Source of the DNA: Tannerella sp.
GTDB lineage: Bacteria > Bacteroidota > Bacteroidia > Bacteroidales > Tannerellaceae
DNA: 5,807 nucleotides
NCBI GenBank assembly: GCA_031288935.1
Contig: JAITQL010000067.1
Coordinates: 1-5,807 of the forward strand
Reading direction: 5' to 3'
Each line of letters starts with the position of its first letter. Position 1 is the stretch's first letter. This document shows, piece by piece, positions 1 through 5,332 of this stretch. Below the pieces are notes generated by a model. It saw only the letters and a program-made list of their open reading frames with translations, was not told where the DNA came from and ran no database searches. The position numbers were made by a program, and so were the translations under genes.

Positions 1-625
1 TGTTTTGCTCGCCGGCGGGTCGATGATGTACATTGACGCCGTTTGCAAGGGGCTGGATGAAATTCCAACCGTGACGCCCTCTGTCCGGCAAGCGCTCTGG
101 GAACAGTATGAGCGCGACGGCCTGGCGTCGATCCTGGATGAATTGAAAACCGCCGACCCGGTTCATTACCTGAACGTAGATCGCAGGAATCACAAGCGGG
201 TCATCCATGCGGTTGAAATCTGCCGGATGACGGGGTTGCCCTATTCGTCGTTCTGTATCCGCAAGACCCGGAAGCGGCCGTTCCGAATCATCTCGATCGG
301 TCTTTTCCGGCCGCGCGAAGAACTCTACGAACGCATCAACCGGAGGGTCGACCGGATGATGGCCGACGGATTGACGGAGGAAGCCCGCCGCGTCTATCCC
401 TTTCGACACCTCAACGCCCTGAACACCGTCGGCTACAAGGAACTGTTTCGCTACTTCGACGGCGAATGGTCGCTGGACACGGCCGTCGAAAAAATCAAAC
501 GCAATACGCGCGTCTACGCCCGCAAGCAAATGACCTGGTTCAAGCGCGACAAGAGCATCTGCTGGTTTCATCCCGATGATAAAGCGGCCATTTCAACCTG
601 CATCGAACAAAAAATGTCCTCATGA
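1..625 (+). CDS. miaA: tRNA dimethylallyltransferase, 5'-truncated by the window edge
   Basis: MiaA transfers a dimethylallyl group from DMAPP to N6 of A37 in tRNAs that read codons starting with U; it is cytoplasmic. The frame is open to the left edge (codons in frame from position 2), so the apparent TTG start at 5 is internal. The fragment opens with LLAGGSMMYIDA, matching the segment after the P-loop half of the family. It continues with DRRNHKRVIHAVEICRMTG (the D-N-xRV-xxAxE signature), GLTEEARRVYPF, LNTVGYKELF and TRVYARKQMTWFKRD, which are the diagnostic MiaA C-terminal blocks. About 207 residues are present against roughly 300 in the family, so about 95 N-terminal residues, including the nucleotide-binding loop, lie upstream. 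The gene ends in an ordinary stop at 623-625 with no visible damage. The next gene begins 63 bases downstream behind its own probable promoter, so miaA is probably not part of the following cluster. Identification is firm. Confidence 0.95.
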   Translation, partial: VLLAGGSMMYIDAVCKGLDEIPTVTPSVRQALWEQYERDGLASILDELKTADPVHYLNVDRRNHKRVIHAVEICRMTGLPYSSFCIRKTRKRPFRIISIGLFRPREELYERINRRVDRMMADGLTEEARRVYPFRHLNALNTVGYKELFRYFDGEWSLDTAVEKIKRNTRVYARKQMTWFKRDKSICWFHPDDKAAISTCIEQKMSS

Positions 626-650
626 ACGGTTCGGATTTTATTTTTTTTCT

Positions 651-658
651 TACCTTTG
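651..658 (+). promoter_or_regulatory. Bacteroidota-type -7 promoter element (TACCTTTG)
   Basis: TACCTTTG at 651-658 is an exact match to the Bacteroidota sigma-ABfr -7 consensus TAnnTTTG. It sits in the AT-rich gap between miaA and the next gene, 30 bases before the chosen ATG. Transcription would be expected to start around 664-668, leaving a short leader. The matching -33 element (TTTG-like) is poor: the best candidate, TTCG at 630-633, leaves a 17-base spacer, which is shorter than usual. The position supports initiation of the four-gene cluster here, but the call rests on one short motif. Confidence 0.55.
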
Positions 659-688
659 AGCCAAATCCGATTTTTTGATGATAAACCG

Positions 689-2122
689 ATGAAATCATTG
701 TCAGGTAAAATAGCAGGAATCATTTTATGCGCGTGCGCTTCGATGGGAGTGAACGCGCAAAGTCTGGAGCAGGCAAAGAAACTCTACGCCGAGGGGCAGT
801 ACGGGGAAGCAAAGCCTGCGTTCGAGAAGCTGGTCGCCCAGTCGCCGAACAACTCGTCCTACAATTTGTGGTACGGCGTGTGTTGCTATGAAACGAACGA
901 TCTGGAAGCAGCGGAAACGTATCTGACCGTCGCCCTGAAGCGTAAGGTGGCAGAGGCGGCGCGCTATCTGGCCGGCATTTACACGACGCAGTACCGCTTT
1001 GGCGAAGCCGCCGGGATGTGGGAAAGCTACATCGAACAGCTGGAAAAGAAAAAAGAAGACACTGAAGCCTGTGAACAGTTGCTGGAACAGGTGGAGAAAC
1101 TGCAGCGGATGAAGGAAAAAACGGAAGACGTGCAGGTCATCGACAGTCTGGTCGTCGACAAGGATCAGCTCCTTTCCGCTTACTTTCTCAGCGAAGACTG
1201 CGGCCGGCTGGAGCTGTACGGAAGTCATTTTCCGTCGTCCGACCCGGTCGCTTCCACCGTCTACATCAACCCCAGGGGCGATCAGGCCTGCTATGCCCGT
1301 CCGTCCGGCGAGGGCCGCCTGGCGCTCTACACCCATTCCCGCCTGCTGGATGCCTGGGCGGACGAACAGCCCGTCTTCCCGGCCGATACGGCGGAAAACA
1401 ACTATCCCTTTATCCTTGGCGACGGCCTGACGCTTTATTTTGCCTCGAAGGGAAACGGCTCCATCGGCGGATATGACCTCTTTGTGACGCGATACAACAT
1501 CGGCACCCAATCCTACCTGGCGCCCGAACAGATGGGCATGCCCTTTAACTCGCCGGCCAACGATTACCTCATGGTCATCGACGAAGTCAAGGGCGTCGGC
1601 TGGTTCGCCTCCGACCGCCACCAGCCCGAAGGAAAAGTGTGCCTCTACCTCTTCATTCCCGACGACTCGCGCAAGCGCCTCGAAAGCGACGGGAACGACG
1701 AGTGGCTGCGCCGGCGGGCGATGCTTGCGGCCATCAGGGATACGTGGGTCGACGGGCGCGACCGTGCCGGCCTCGTTCGGGAAGCGCAGGCTGCCCCCGC
1801 ACCCGCTGAAAAGGGCGGGCTGAAAAACTTCGAGTTTGTTGTCAACGACCGTACCACCTACTTCACCTGGAACGATTTCCGCAGCGCCGAAGCCAAATCC
1901 TTTTACGAAAAGGCCGTCGGACTGAAGAAGCAGGTGGCCTCCGTCGAAGGCAAGCTGGAGGAGGCGCGCACCCTCTATGCCGGCGGCAACCAGTCCGTGC
2001 GCGACCGACTGGCGCCGTCCATCCTCCAGTCCGAAAAGGAACTGGACGCGCTGACCCGGCAGACCGCCGAGTGGGAAAAGCGGGCGCGCAACACGGAAAA
2101 CGTACAACTGAAAAACAATTGA
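689..2122 (+). CDS. Secreted TPR / PD40 beta-propeller-repeat protein
   Basis: This is a 477-residue envelope protein of unknown specific function. The ATG at 689 was chosen because it gives a good signal peptide (MKSL start, hydrophobic IAGIILCACASMG, likely signal peptidase I cut after VNA at residue 23). An upstream in-frame TTG at 656 would add 11 residues and overlaps the promoter element. Cys16 within LCAC is a weak lipobox alternative. Residues about 24-120 form TPR-like helices (AKKLYAEGQYGEAKPAFEKL; LEAAETYLTVAL; AARYLAGIYTTQYRFGEAAG), followed by a charged helix at 115-160. Residues about 190-322 carry PD40/WD40-like propeller strands, clearest at LYFASKGNGSIGGYDLFVTR and GWFASDRHQPEGK. 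Residues 400-475 are predicted coiled coil. TPR plus PD40 is the front half of PorE-like and OmpA-family proteins in Bacteroidota, but the C-terminal OmpA peptidoglycan-binding domain is absent. The stop is 3 bases before the NfeD-like gene, so coupling is likely. The architecture is well supported; the role is inference. Confidence 0.85.
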   Translation: MKSLSGKIAGIILCACASMGVNAQSLEQAKKLYAEGQYGEAKPAFEKLVAQSPNNSSYNLWYGVCCYETNDLEAAETYLTVALKRKVAEAARYLAGIYTTQYRFGEAAGMWESYIEQLEKKKEDTEACEQLLEQVEKLQRMKEKTEDVQVIDSLVVDKDQLLSAYFLSEDCGRLELYGSHFPSSDPVASTVYINPRGDQACYARPSGEGRLALYTHSRLLDAWADEQPVFPADTAENNYPFILGDGLTLYFASKGNGSIGGYDLFVTRYNIGTQSYLAPEQMGMPFNSPANDYLMVIDEVKGVGWFASDRHQPEGKVCLYLFIPDDSRKRLESDGNDEWLRRRAMLAAIRDTWVDGRDRAGLVREAQAAPAPAEKGGLKNFEFVVNDRTTYFTWNDFRSAEAKSFYEKAVGLKKQVASVEGKLEEARTLYAGGNQSVRDRLAPSILQSEKELDALTRQTAEWEKRARNTENVQLKNN

Positions 2123-2125
2123 GAC

Positions 2126-2611
2126 ATGGCTTTAGACATTATCATTATCCTTCTCTGCATGGCGGTCGCCGTTTTTCTACTGCTGCTGGAGATTTTTCTG
2201 CTGCCGGGCATTACGGTGGCGGGCGTCGGAGGGGCGCTCTTCGCCGCGGCGGGTATCTTCTTCGCCTATTCGCTCTCGCCCGCGGCCGGGCACGTTACCC
2301 TGGCGAGTTCCGCCGTCATCTTTGGCGGACTGTTCTTTCGCCTGCTTCGCGCCAACTCGTTCCGGCGCGTGGCGCTTCATACCAATGTGGAGGCGACGCT
2401 CACTTCGACGCACGACCTGGGACTCCGGGCCGGCGACCGGGGCGTCACGCTCTCGCGCCTGGCGCCCATCGGAAAGGCGCGCTTCGGACTGATCACCGTC
2501 GAAGCCAAGGCGCAGGAGACTTTCATCGACGAACAGATGCCCGTCTCCATTGTTCAAATAAACGGACACAATGTGACCGTACAAGCAATCGACATATCTT
2601 TCAAACCGTAA
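2126..2611 (+). CDS. NfeD-like membrane protein with C-terminal OB-fold domain
   Basis: This 161-residue protein fits the short NfeD class, which works next to SPFH/flotillin-type scaffolds. Hydrophobic segments at about 3-28, 31-50 and 56-75 should anchor it in the inner membrane. The soluble part (about 95-157) has the NfeD OB-fold pattern: GDRGVTLSRLAPIGKARFG, then VEAKAQETFIDEQMPVSIVQ, then INGHNVTVQ, including the conserved G-x-x-G, L-x-P-x-G and final G-x-x-V-x-V positions. The long serine-protease-like domain of large NfeD proteins is absent. That is normal for the class encoded beside floA. It starts 3 bases after the previous stop and ends 27 bases before floA, so the three are probably co-transcribed. 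No Shine-Dalgarno sequence is seen, as is usual in Bacteroidota. The family call is strong; the proposed partnership with FloA is from family knowledge and adjacency. Confidence 0.88.
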   Translation: MALDIIIILLCMAVAVFLLLLEIFLLPGITVAGVGGALFAAAGIFFAYSLSPAAGHVTLASSAVIFGGLFFRLLRANSFRRVALHTNVEATLTSTHDLGLRAGDRGVTLSRLAPIGKARFGLITVEAKAQETFIDEQMPVSIVQINGHNVTVQAIDISFKP

Positions 2612-2638
2612 TATTTATTCATTAATACAACTTATCTT

Positions 2639-3631
2639 ATGGAATCAAATTTCGTTTTTTACTTGCTGATCATGGCAGTCTTCACGCTGCTTATTATTTT
2701 CTGGTACTATGTACCGTTCCTGTTGTGGATTTCGGCCAAGGTGTCCGGAGTCAATATTTCACTTATCCAGCTCTTCCTGATGCGCATCCGGAAGGTGCCG
2801 CCCGGCGTGATTGCGCGCGCCATGATCGAGGCGCACAAGGCGGGGCTGAAGTCGCTGACGCGCGACGAGCTGGAGGCGCACTACCTGGCCGGAGGGCATG
2901 TGGAGCGCGTGGTACATGCGCTGGTCTCGGCATCGAAGGCCAACATTGATCTGAGTTTTCAGATGGCTACGGCCATCGACCTGGCCGGGCGCGACGTGTT
3001 TCTGGCCGTACAGATGTCCGTCAACCCGAAGGTAATTGACACGCCCCCCGTCACCGCCGTGGCCAAGGACGGCATCCAGCTCATCGCCAAAGCGCGCGTC
3101 ACCGTGCGGGCGAACATCAAGCAGCTCGTGGGCGGCGCCGGTGAAGAAACCATCCTCGCCCGCGTCGGAGAAGGCATCGTCTCCTCCATCGGATCGTCCG
3201 AAAGCCACAAAAGCGTGCTCGAAAATCCCGACTCCATCTCCAAGCTCGTCCTTCGCAAGGGACTGGATGCCGGCACGGCCTTCGAGATTCTCTCCATCGA
3301 CATTGCCGACATCGACATCGGAAAGAACATCGGCGCCGTCCTGCAGATGGATCAGGCGCAGGCCGACAAGAACATCGCCCAGGCCAAGGCCGAAGAACGC
3401 CGCGCCATGGCCGTCGCCACCGAGCAGGAGATGAAAGCCAAGGCGCAGGAAGCGCGCGCCAAGGTGATCGAAGCCGAAGCGCAGGTGCCACAGGCCATGG
3501 CCGAAGCCTTCCGCAGCGGCAACCTCGGCATCATGGACTACTACCGCATGAAGAATATCGAAGCCGATACCTCCATGCGCGACTCTATTGCCAAGCCTGC
3601 CTCCGGCCCCAGCAAACCCATCAAGGACTGA
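2639..3631 (+). CDS. floA: Flotillin-like protein FloA (SPFH / UPF0365 family)
   Basis: FloA is a membrane scaffold that oligomerises into functional membrane microdomains on the inner-membrane face. The 330-residue length matches the family (about 330). One N-terminal hydrophobic segment (about 5-31, [20 protein letters not shown]) acts as the membrane anchor and is followed by [18 protein letters not shown] and the SPFH core at about 100-235 ([77 protein letters not shown]). Residues about 237-292 form the Glu/Ala-rich oligomerisation helix ([18 protein letters not shown] through [14 protein letters not shown]), then [13 protein letters not shown] and a short Pro/Ser/Lys tail. All family blocks are intact. 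The NfeD-like protein directly upstream is its usual partner. The 27-base gap before it is AT-rich without a recognisable promoter. The ATG at 2639 gives the family's usual N-terminus. Confidence 0.95.
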   Translation: MESNFVFYLLIMAVFTLLIIFWYYVPFLLWISAKVSGVNISLIQLFLMRIRKVPPGVIARAMIEAHKAGLKSLTRDELEAHYLAGGHVERVVHALVSASKANIDLSFQMATAIDLAGRDVFLAVQMSVNPKVIDTPPVTAVAKDGIQLIAKARVTVRANIKQLVGGAGEETILARVGEGIVSSIGSSESHKSVLENPDSISKLVLRKGLDAGTAFEILSIDIADIDIGKNIGAVLQMDQAQADKNIAQAKAEERRAMAVATEQEMKAKAQEARAKVIEAEAQVPQAMAEAFRSGNLGIMDYYRMKNIEADTSMRDSIAKPASGPSKPIKD

Positions 3632-3643
3632 CGCCCTGCCGCC

Positions 3644-4510
3644 ATGACCCTGCCGCCCTCCGAACTGATCATCCGCCCGGACGGAAGCATCTTCCATCTG
3701 TGCATCCGGCCCGAACAGCTGGCCGACCGCGTCGTCCTGGCGGGTGATCCGGAGCGCGTGTCGCTCATCGGCCAATACTTCGACCGCAGGGAATGTGAAG
3801 TCGTCAACCGCGAATACCACACCCTCACCGGTACATACCGCGGGAAACGCATCACTGCCCTGTCGCACGGTATCGGCTGCGGAAACATCGACATTGTGAT
3901 GAACGAACTGGATGCGCTGGCCAACATCGACTTCGCCACCCGCACCCTCCGCCCCGTCTTCCGTCCACTCACGCTGGTGCGAATCGGCACATCCGGCGGA
4001 CTGCAACCGGACGTGCCGATCGGCGCCGCCGTGGTAGCCGAACAGTCCGTCGGGCTGGACGGTGTACTTTACTTCTACGCCGGCAGCGAACGGGTACGCG
4101 ACATCGCCTTCGAAGACGAGCTGCTCTGCCGGCTACCCTGGCACGTCGCCGGCGTGCGCCCCTACGTTGTATCCGCCGACGCCGCCCTGGTCGACCAAAT
4201 CGCGTGCCACGACATGCTCCGCGGCGTCACCCTCACCGCCAACGGCTTCTACGCCCCCCAGGGACGCCTCCTCCGCCTCCCCCTGACCGATCCCGCTCTC
4301 AACGACCGCCTCGCCGCCTTCCGCTATCACGGCCGCCGCATCACCAACTGTGAAATGGAAAGTTCCGCCCTTGCCGGCCTCGCCGCCCTGATGGGACACC
4401 GCGCCATGACCCTCTGCTGCATCATCGCCGCGCGCGCAGGCAAACAGATGAACACCGCCTACAACGACCACCTGCCACGCCTCATCGAAACCGTACTGGA
4501 CAGGATATGA
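3644..4510 (+). CDS. Nucleoside phosphorylase, uridine-phosphorylase-like
   Basis: This 288-residue protein of the PNP/UDP phosphorylase superfamily should split a nucleoside with phosphate into base and ribose-1-phosphate in the cytoplasm (pyrimidine or purine salvage). Visible family blocks are LAGDPERV at 32-39 (phosphate-binding Gly/Asp/Arg), LSHGIGCGNIDI at 73-84, RIGTSGGLQPDVPIGA at 113-128, SVGLDGVLYFY at 135-145, NGFYAPQGR at 200-208 and NCEMESSALAGL at 235-246. The Glu-Met-Glu at 237-239 contacts ribose in known structures. The LDG and EMES contexts resemble uridine phosphorylase more than hexameric PNP, but exact base specificity cannot be read from the sequence. It begins 12 bases after floA and is probably on the same transcript. 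The stop TGA overlaps an ATG (ATGA at 4507-4510) that opens a 45-codon frame of doubtful meaning. It appears complete. Confidence 0.88.
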   Translation: MTLPPSELIIRPDGSIFHLCIRPEQLADRVVLAGDPERVSLIGQYFDRRECEVVNREYHTLTGTYRGKRITALSHGIGCGNIDIVMNELDALANIDFATRTLRPVFRPLTLVRIGTSGGLQPDVPIGAAVVAEQSVGLDGVLYFYAGSERVRDIAFEDELLCRLPWHVAGVRPYVVSADAALVDQIACHDMLRGVTLTANGFYAPQGRLLRLPLTDPALNDRLAAFRYHGRRITNCEMESSALAGLAALMGHRAMTLCCIIAARAGKQMNTAYNDHLPRLIETVLDRI

Positions 4511-4755
4511 GCCGCCGCCTGGCATCTCCCGCACAGGGAACCGCGATGGCGCAAATCTCGATGACGAGCGAAATGCCGTCGCGCTACCGTGTCGATGAGG
4601 GGCTGGGGATTGCCGCTACCGCGCTGGAGATCGGCAAGCTGTAACAGGGCGAGCAGGCCATGATCCACGCGAATATGCGCGGCGGATCGCGCCGACGCAT
4701 GCCACCCGGATTATGCCAAAATACCGGTGGTGGTGAATAGGGTGGAGAAGGAATT
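4507..4755 (+). pseudogene. Possible decayed gene remnant, family unrecognised
   Basis: The stretch keeps the high GC and third-position GC of the neighbouring genes, yet no frame is open throughout. A 45-codon frame starts at the ATG overlapping the phosphorylase stop and ends at TAA 4642-4644. It reads MAQISMTSEMPSRYRVDEGL and then GIAATALEIGKL, which has plausible protein composition. Beyond the stop the same frame runs on to QGEQAMIHANMRGG. Near 4680-4755 a different frame reads HPDYAKIPVVVNRVEKEL, just before the heptamer array. This could be one gene with a nonsense change and at least one frameshift, or simply chance. I do not recognise the family. The alternative is a short real 45-residue peptide translationally coupled to the phosphorylase. 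Confidence 0.3.
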
Positions 4756-4778
4756 ATGCGTTATGAATTATGAAATAT
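4751..4778 (+). repeat. Heptamer tandem array 1, unit GAATTAT x4
   Basis: Four consecutive 7-bp units are visible: GAATTAT, GCGTTAT, GAATTAT and GAAATAT. Units 1 and 3 are identical, and units 2 and 4 each carry two substitutions. Total length is 28 bases. The array marks the sharp switch from GC-rich to AT-rich sequence. It begins right after the in-frame residues EK of the possible gene remnant. Confidence 0.8.
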
Positions 4779-4873
4779 AAGAACATAAACACAGAGCGAA
4801 GTTTGCCATGCGGTAACAGGTATCCTGAAAAGAATACCGTGCGACGTCCTTGCAAACGCAATGAAGCAATCCA

Positions 4874-4901
4874 GAGAATGGAGAATGGAAAATGGAGAAT
4901 A
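4874..4901 (+). repeat. Heptamer tandem array 2, unit GAGAATG x4
   Basis: Four consecutive 7-bp units are visible: GAGAATG, GAGAATG, GAAAATG and GAGAATA. Total length is again 28 bases. Rotated, the unit is GAATGGA, so it shares the GAAT core with the other two arrays. It lies 16 bases upstream of the perfect palindrome and encodes no supported protein. Confidence 0.85.
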
Positions 4902-4917
4902 AAGAGCGTAACGCAAA

Positions 4918-4950
4918 GGAGGCACGGAGAATATATTTCTCCGTGCCTCC
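4918..4950. repeat. Perfect palindrome with 14-bp arms and 5-base loop
   Basis: GGAGGCACGGAGAA at 4918-4931 is the exact reverse complement of TTCTCCGTGCCTCC at 4937-4950, separated by TATAT. As RNA this is a very stable hairpin on either strand. There is no run of T after the right arm (TGCTCATT follows) and only AAAC-type sequence before the left arm, so it is not a standard rho-independent terminator. Lying between convergent genes, it could still block transcription or protect 3' ends. A near copy of one arm (12 of 14 bases) occurs at 5229-5242. Confidence 0.88.
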
Positions 4951-4958
4951 TGCTCATT

Positions 4959-5045
4959 GTCTGAACCGTGATTTGCCTGATGAAAGGATTTGCTTGATGA
5001 ATACAATCCTGACAATCCCTTAATCAGGCAAATCAAGGTTCAGAC
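4959..5045. repeat. 87-bp inverted-repeat element with long imperfect stem
   Basis: The terminal arms are GTCTGAACCGTGATTTGCC plus TGAT (4959-4981) and their counterpart at 5023-5045. They are 23 bp with a single mismatch (G4968 against A5036). Pairing continues inward through GGATT (4986-4990) and AATCC (5014-5018), giving 29 paired of 32 positions around a loop of about 23 bases (4991-5013). The structure is symmetric and works on either strand. There is no flanking target-site duplication and no encoded protein. It resembles intergenic palindromic repeats scattered in Bacteroidota genomes, but that is from memory and not verified here. It may be a small non-autonomous repeat or a structured RNA. 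Confidence 0.8.
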
Positions 5046-5080
5046 TTCAACGGACAATTACCGTGTACGGCCCGACGTCC

Positions 5081-5203
5081 CGGAAACCTTCCCCCAACCC
5101 GGGGTGACCTTTCCGACGCCTCGGAAACCTTCCCCCAACCTGGGGCGACCTTTCCGACGCCTCGGAAATCTTTCCACAGGTTGGGGCGGCCCGTCCGATG
5201 CGT
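5081..5203. repeat. Three tandem 41-bp repeats
   Basis: The units are 5081-5121, 5122-5162 and 5163-5203, each exactly 41 bases. Units 1 and 2 differ at two positions (CCC/CCT and GTG/GCG). Unit 3 is clearly diverged but aligns without gaps. Each unit starts CGGAAA and has TTTCCG (TCCG in unit 3) near its end, so each can form an outer stem. In units 1 and 2, CCCC and GGGG form an inner stem. The preceding CCGACGTCC at 5072-5080 looks like the last bases of a fourth, degraded unit. No spacers are present, so it is not CRISPR. Any open frame through it is a by-product of the repeat. Confidence 0.88.
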
Positions 5204-5228
5204 CGATTATACTAATCATATTGGACAC

Positions 5229-5242
5229 GGTGGCACGGAGTA
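5229..5242 (+). repeat. Solo copy of the palindrome arm
   Basis: GGTGGCACGGAGTA matches the left arm of the 4918-4950 palindrome at 12 of 14 positions and includes the 9-mer GGCACGGAG without change. No opposing arm is found nearby. It may be a half-element left by deletion or a dispersed motif of the same repeat family. Confidence 0.5.
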
Positions 5243-5256
5243 CGGTATCGGGGGTC

Positions 5257-5288
5257 AAAGAAAAGGGCGTCCCGTTTCCGGCACGCCC
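5257..5288 (-). terminator. Rho-independent terminator for the minus-strand gene
   Basis: Read on the minus strand, GGGCGTGCCG, loop GAAA, CGGGACGCCC (5288 down to 5265) forms a 10-pair stem with one G-G mismatch, capped by a GNRA-type tetraloop. It is followed at once by TTTTCTTT (5264-5257). The hairpin begins about 38 bases after the stop codon of the minus-strand surface-protein gene, in the right orientation. This is a textbook intrinsic terminator. In the plus direction it has no T run. Confidence 0.85.
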
Positions 5289-5304
5289 CATTCAAATCAT
5301 CATT

Positions 5305-5332
5305 CTTAACTCTTAATTCTTACTTCTTAATT
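5305..5332 (-). repeat. Heptamer tandem array 3, unit AATTAAG x4 (minus strand)
   Basis: On the minus strand the units are AATTAAG, AAGTAAG, AATTAAG and AGTTAAG, 28 bases in all. Rotated, the unit is GAATTAA, one base from array 1 (GAATTAT). The first unit supplies the last sense codon (AAT) and the stop (TAA) of the minus-strand gene. The remainder lies between that stop and the terminator. Because the stop is inside the first unit, gain or loss of later units would not alter the protein. Confidence 0.85.

Noticed and set aside
725..2107. 460-codon open frame on the minus strand
   Set aside because: It lies wholly opposite the TPR/PD40 gene, has no recognisable motifs and reads as the GC-driven shadow of that gene's codons.
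2071..2625. 184-codon plus-strand frame overlapping the NfeD-like gene
   Set aside because: It is out of frame with NfeD, Arg/Gly/His-rich and lacks any domain; NfeD explains the DNA.
2759..4006. 415-codon open frame on the minus strand
   Set aside because: It spans antisense to two well-identified genes (floA and the phosphorylase) and has the Gly/Asp/His-rich composition typical of an antisense shadow.
4819..4838. Small inverted repeat GGTAT...ATACC
   Set aside because: Five pairs with a 10-base loop is expected by chance and no T run follows.
4770..4964. Short plus-strand frame through heptamer array 2 and the palindrome
   Set aside because: The MENGKWRIK-type translation comes only from the repeat; there is no independent coding evidence.
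5081..5203. CRISPR array
   Set aside because: Units are directly adjacent without unique spacers and no cas gene is present.
4990..5316. 108-codon plus-strand frame across the 41-bp repeats
   Set aside because: Its sequence is the translation of the palindromic element and the tandem units (NPLIRQIKVQT, then Pro/Arg-rich repeats). The minus-strand frame at 5058-5291 is the same artefact.
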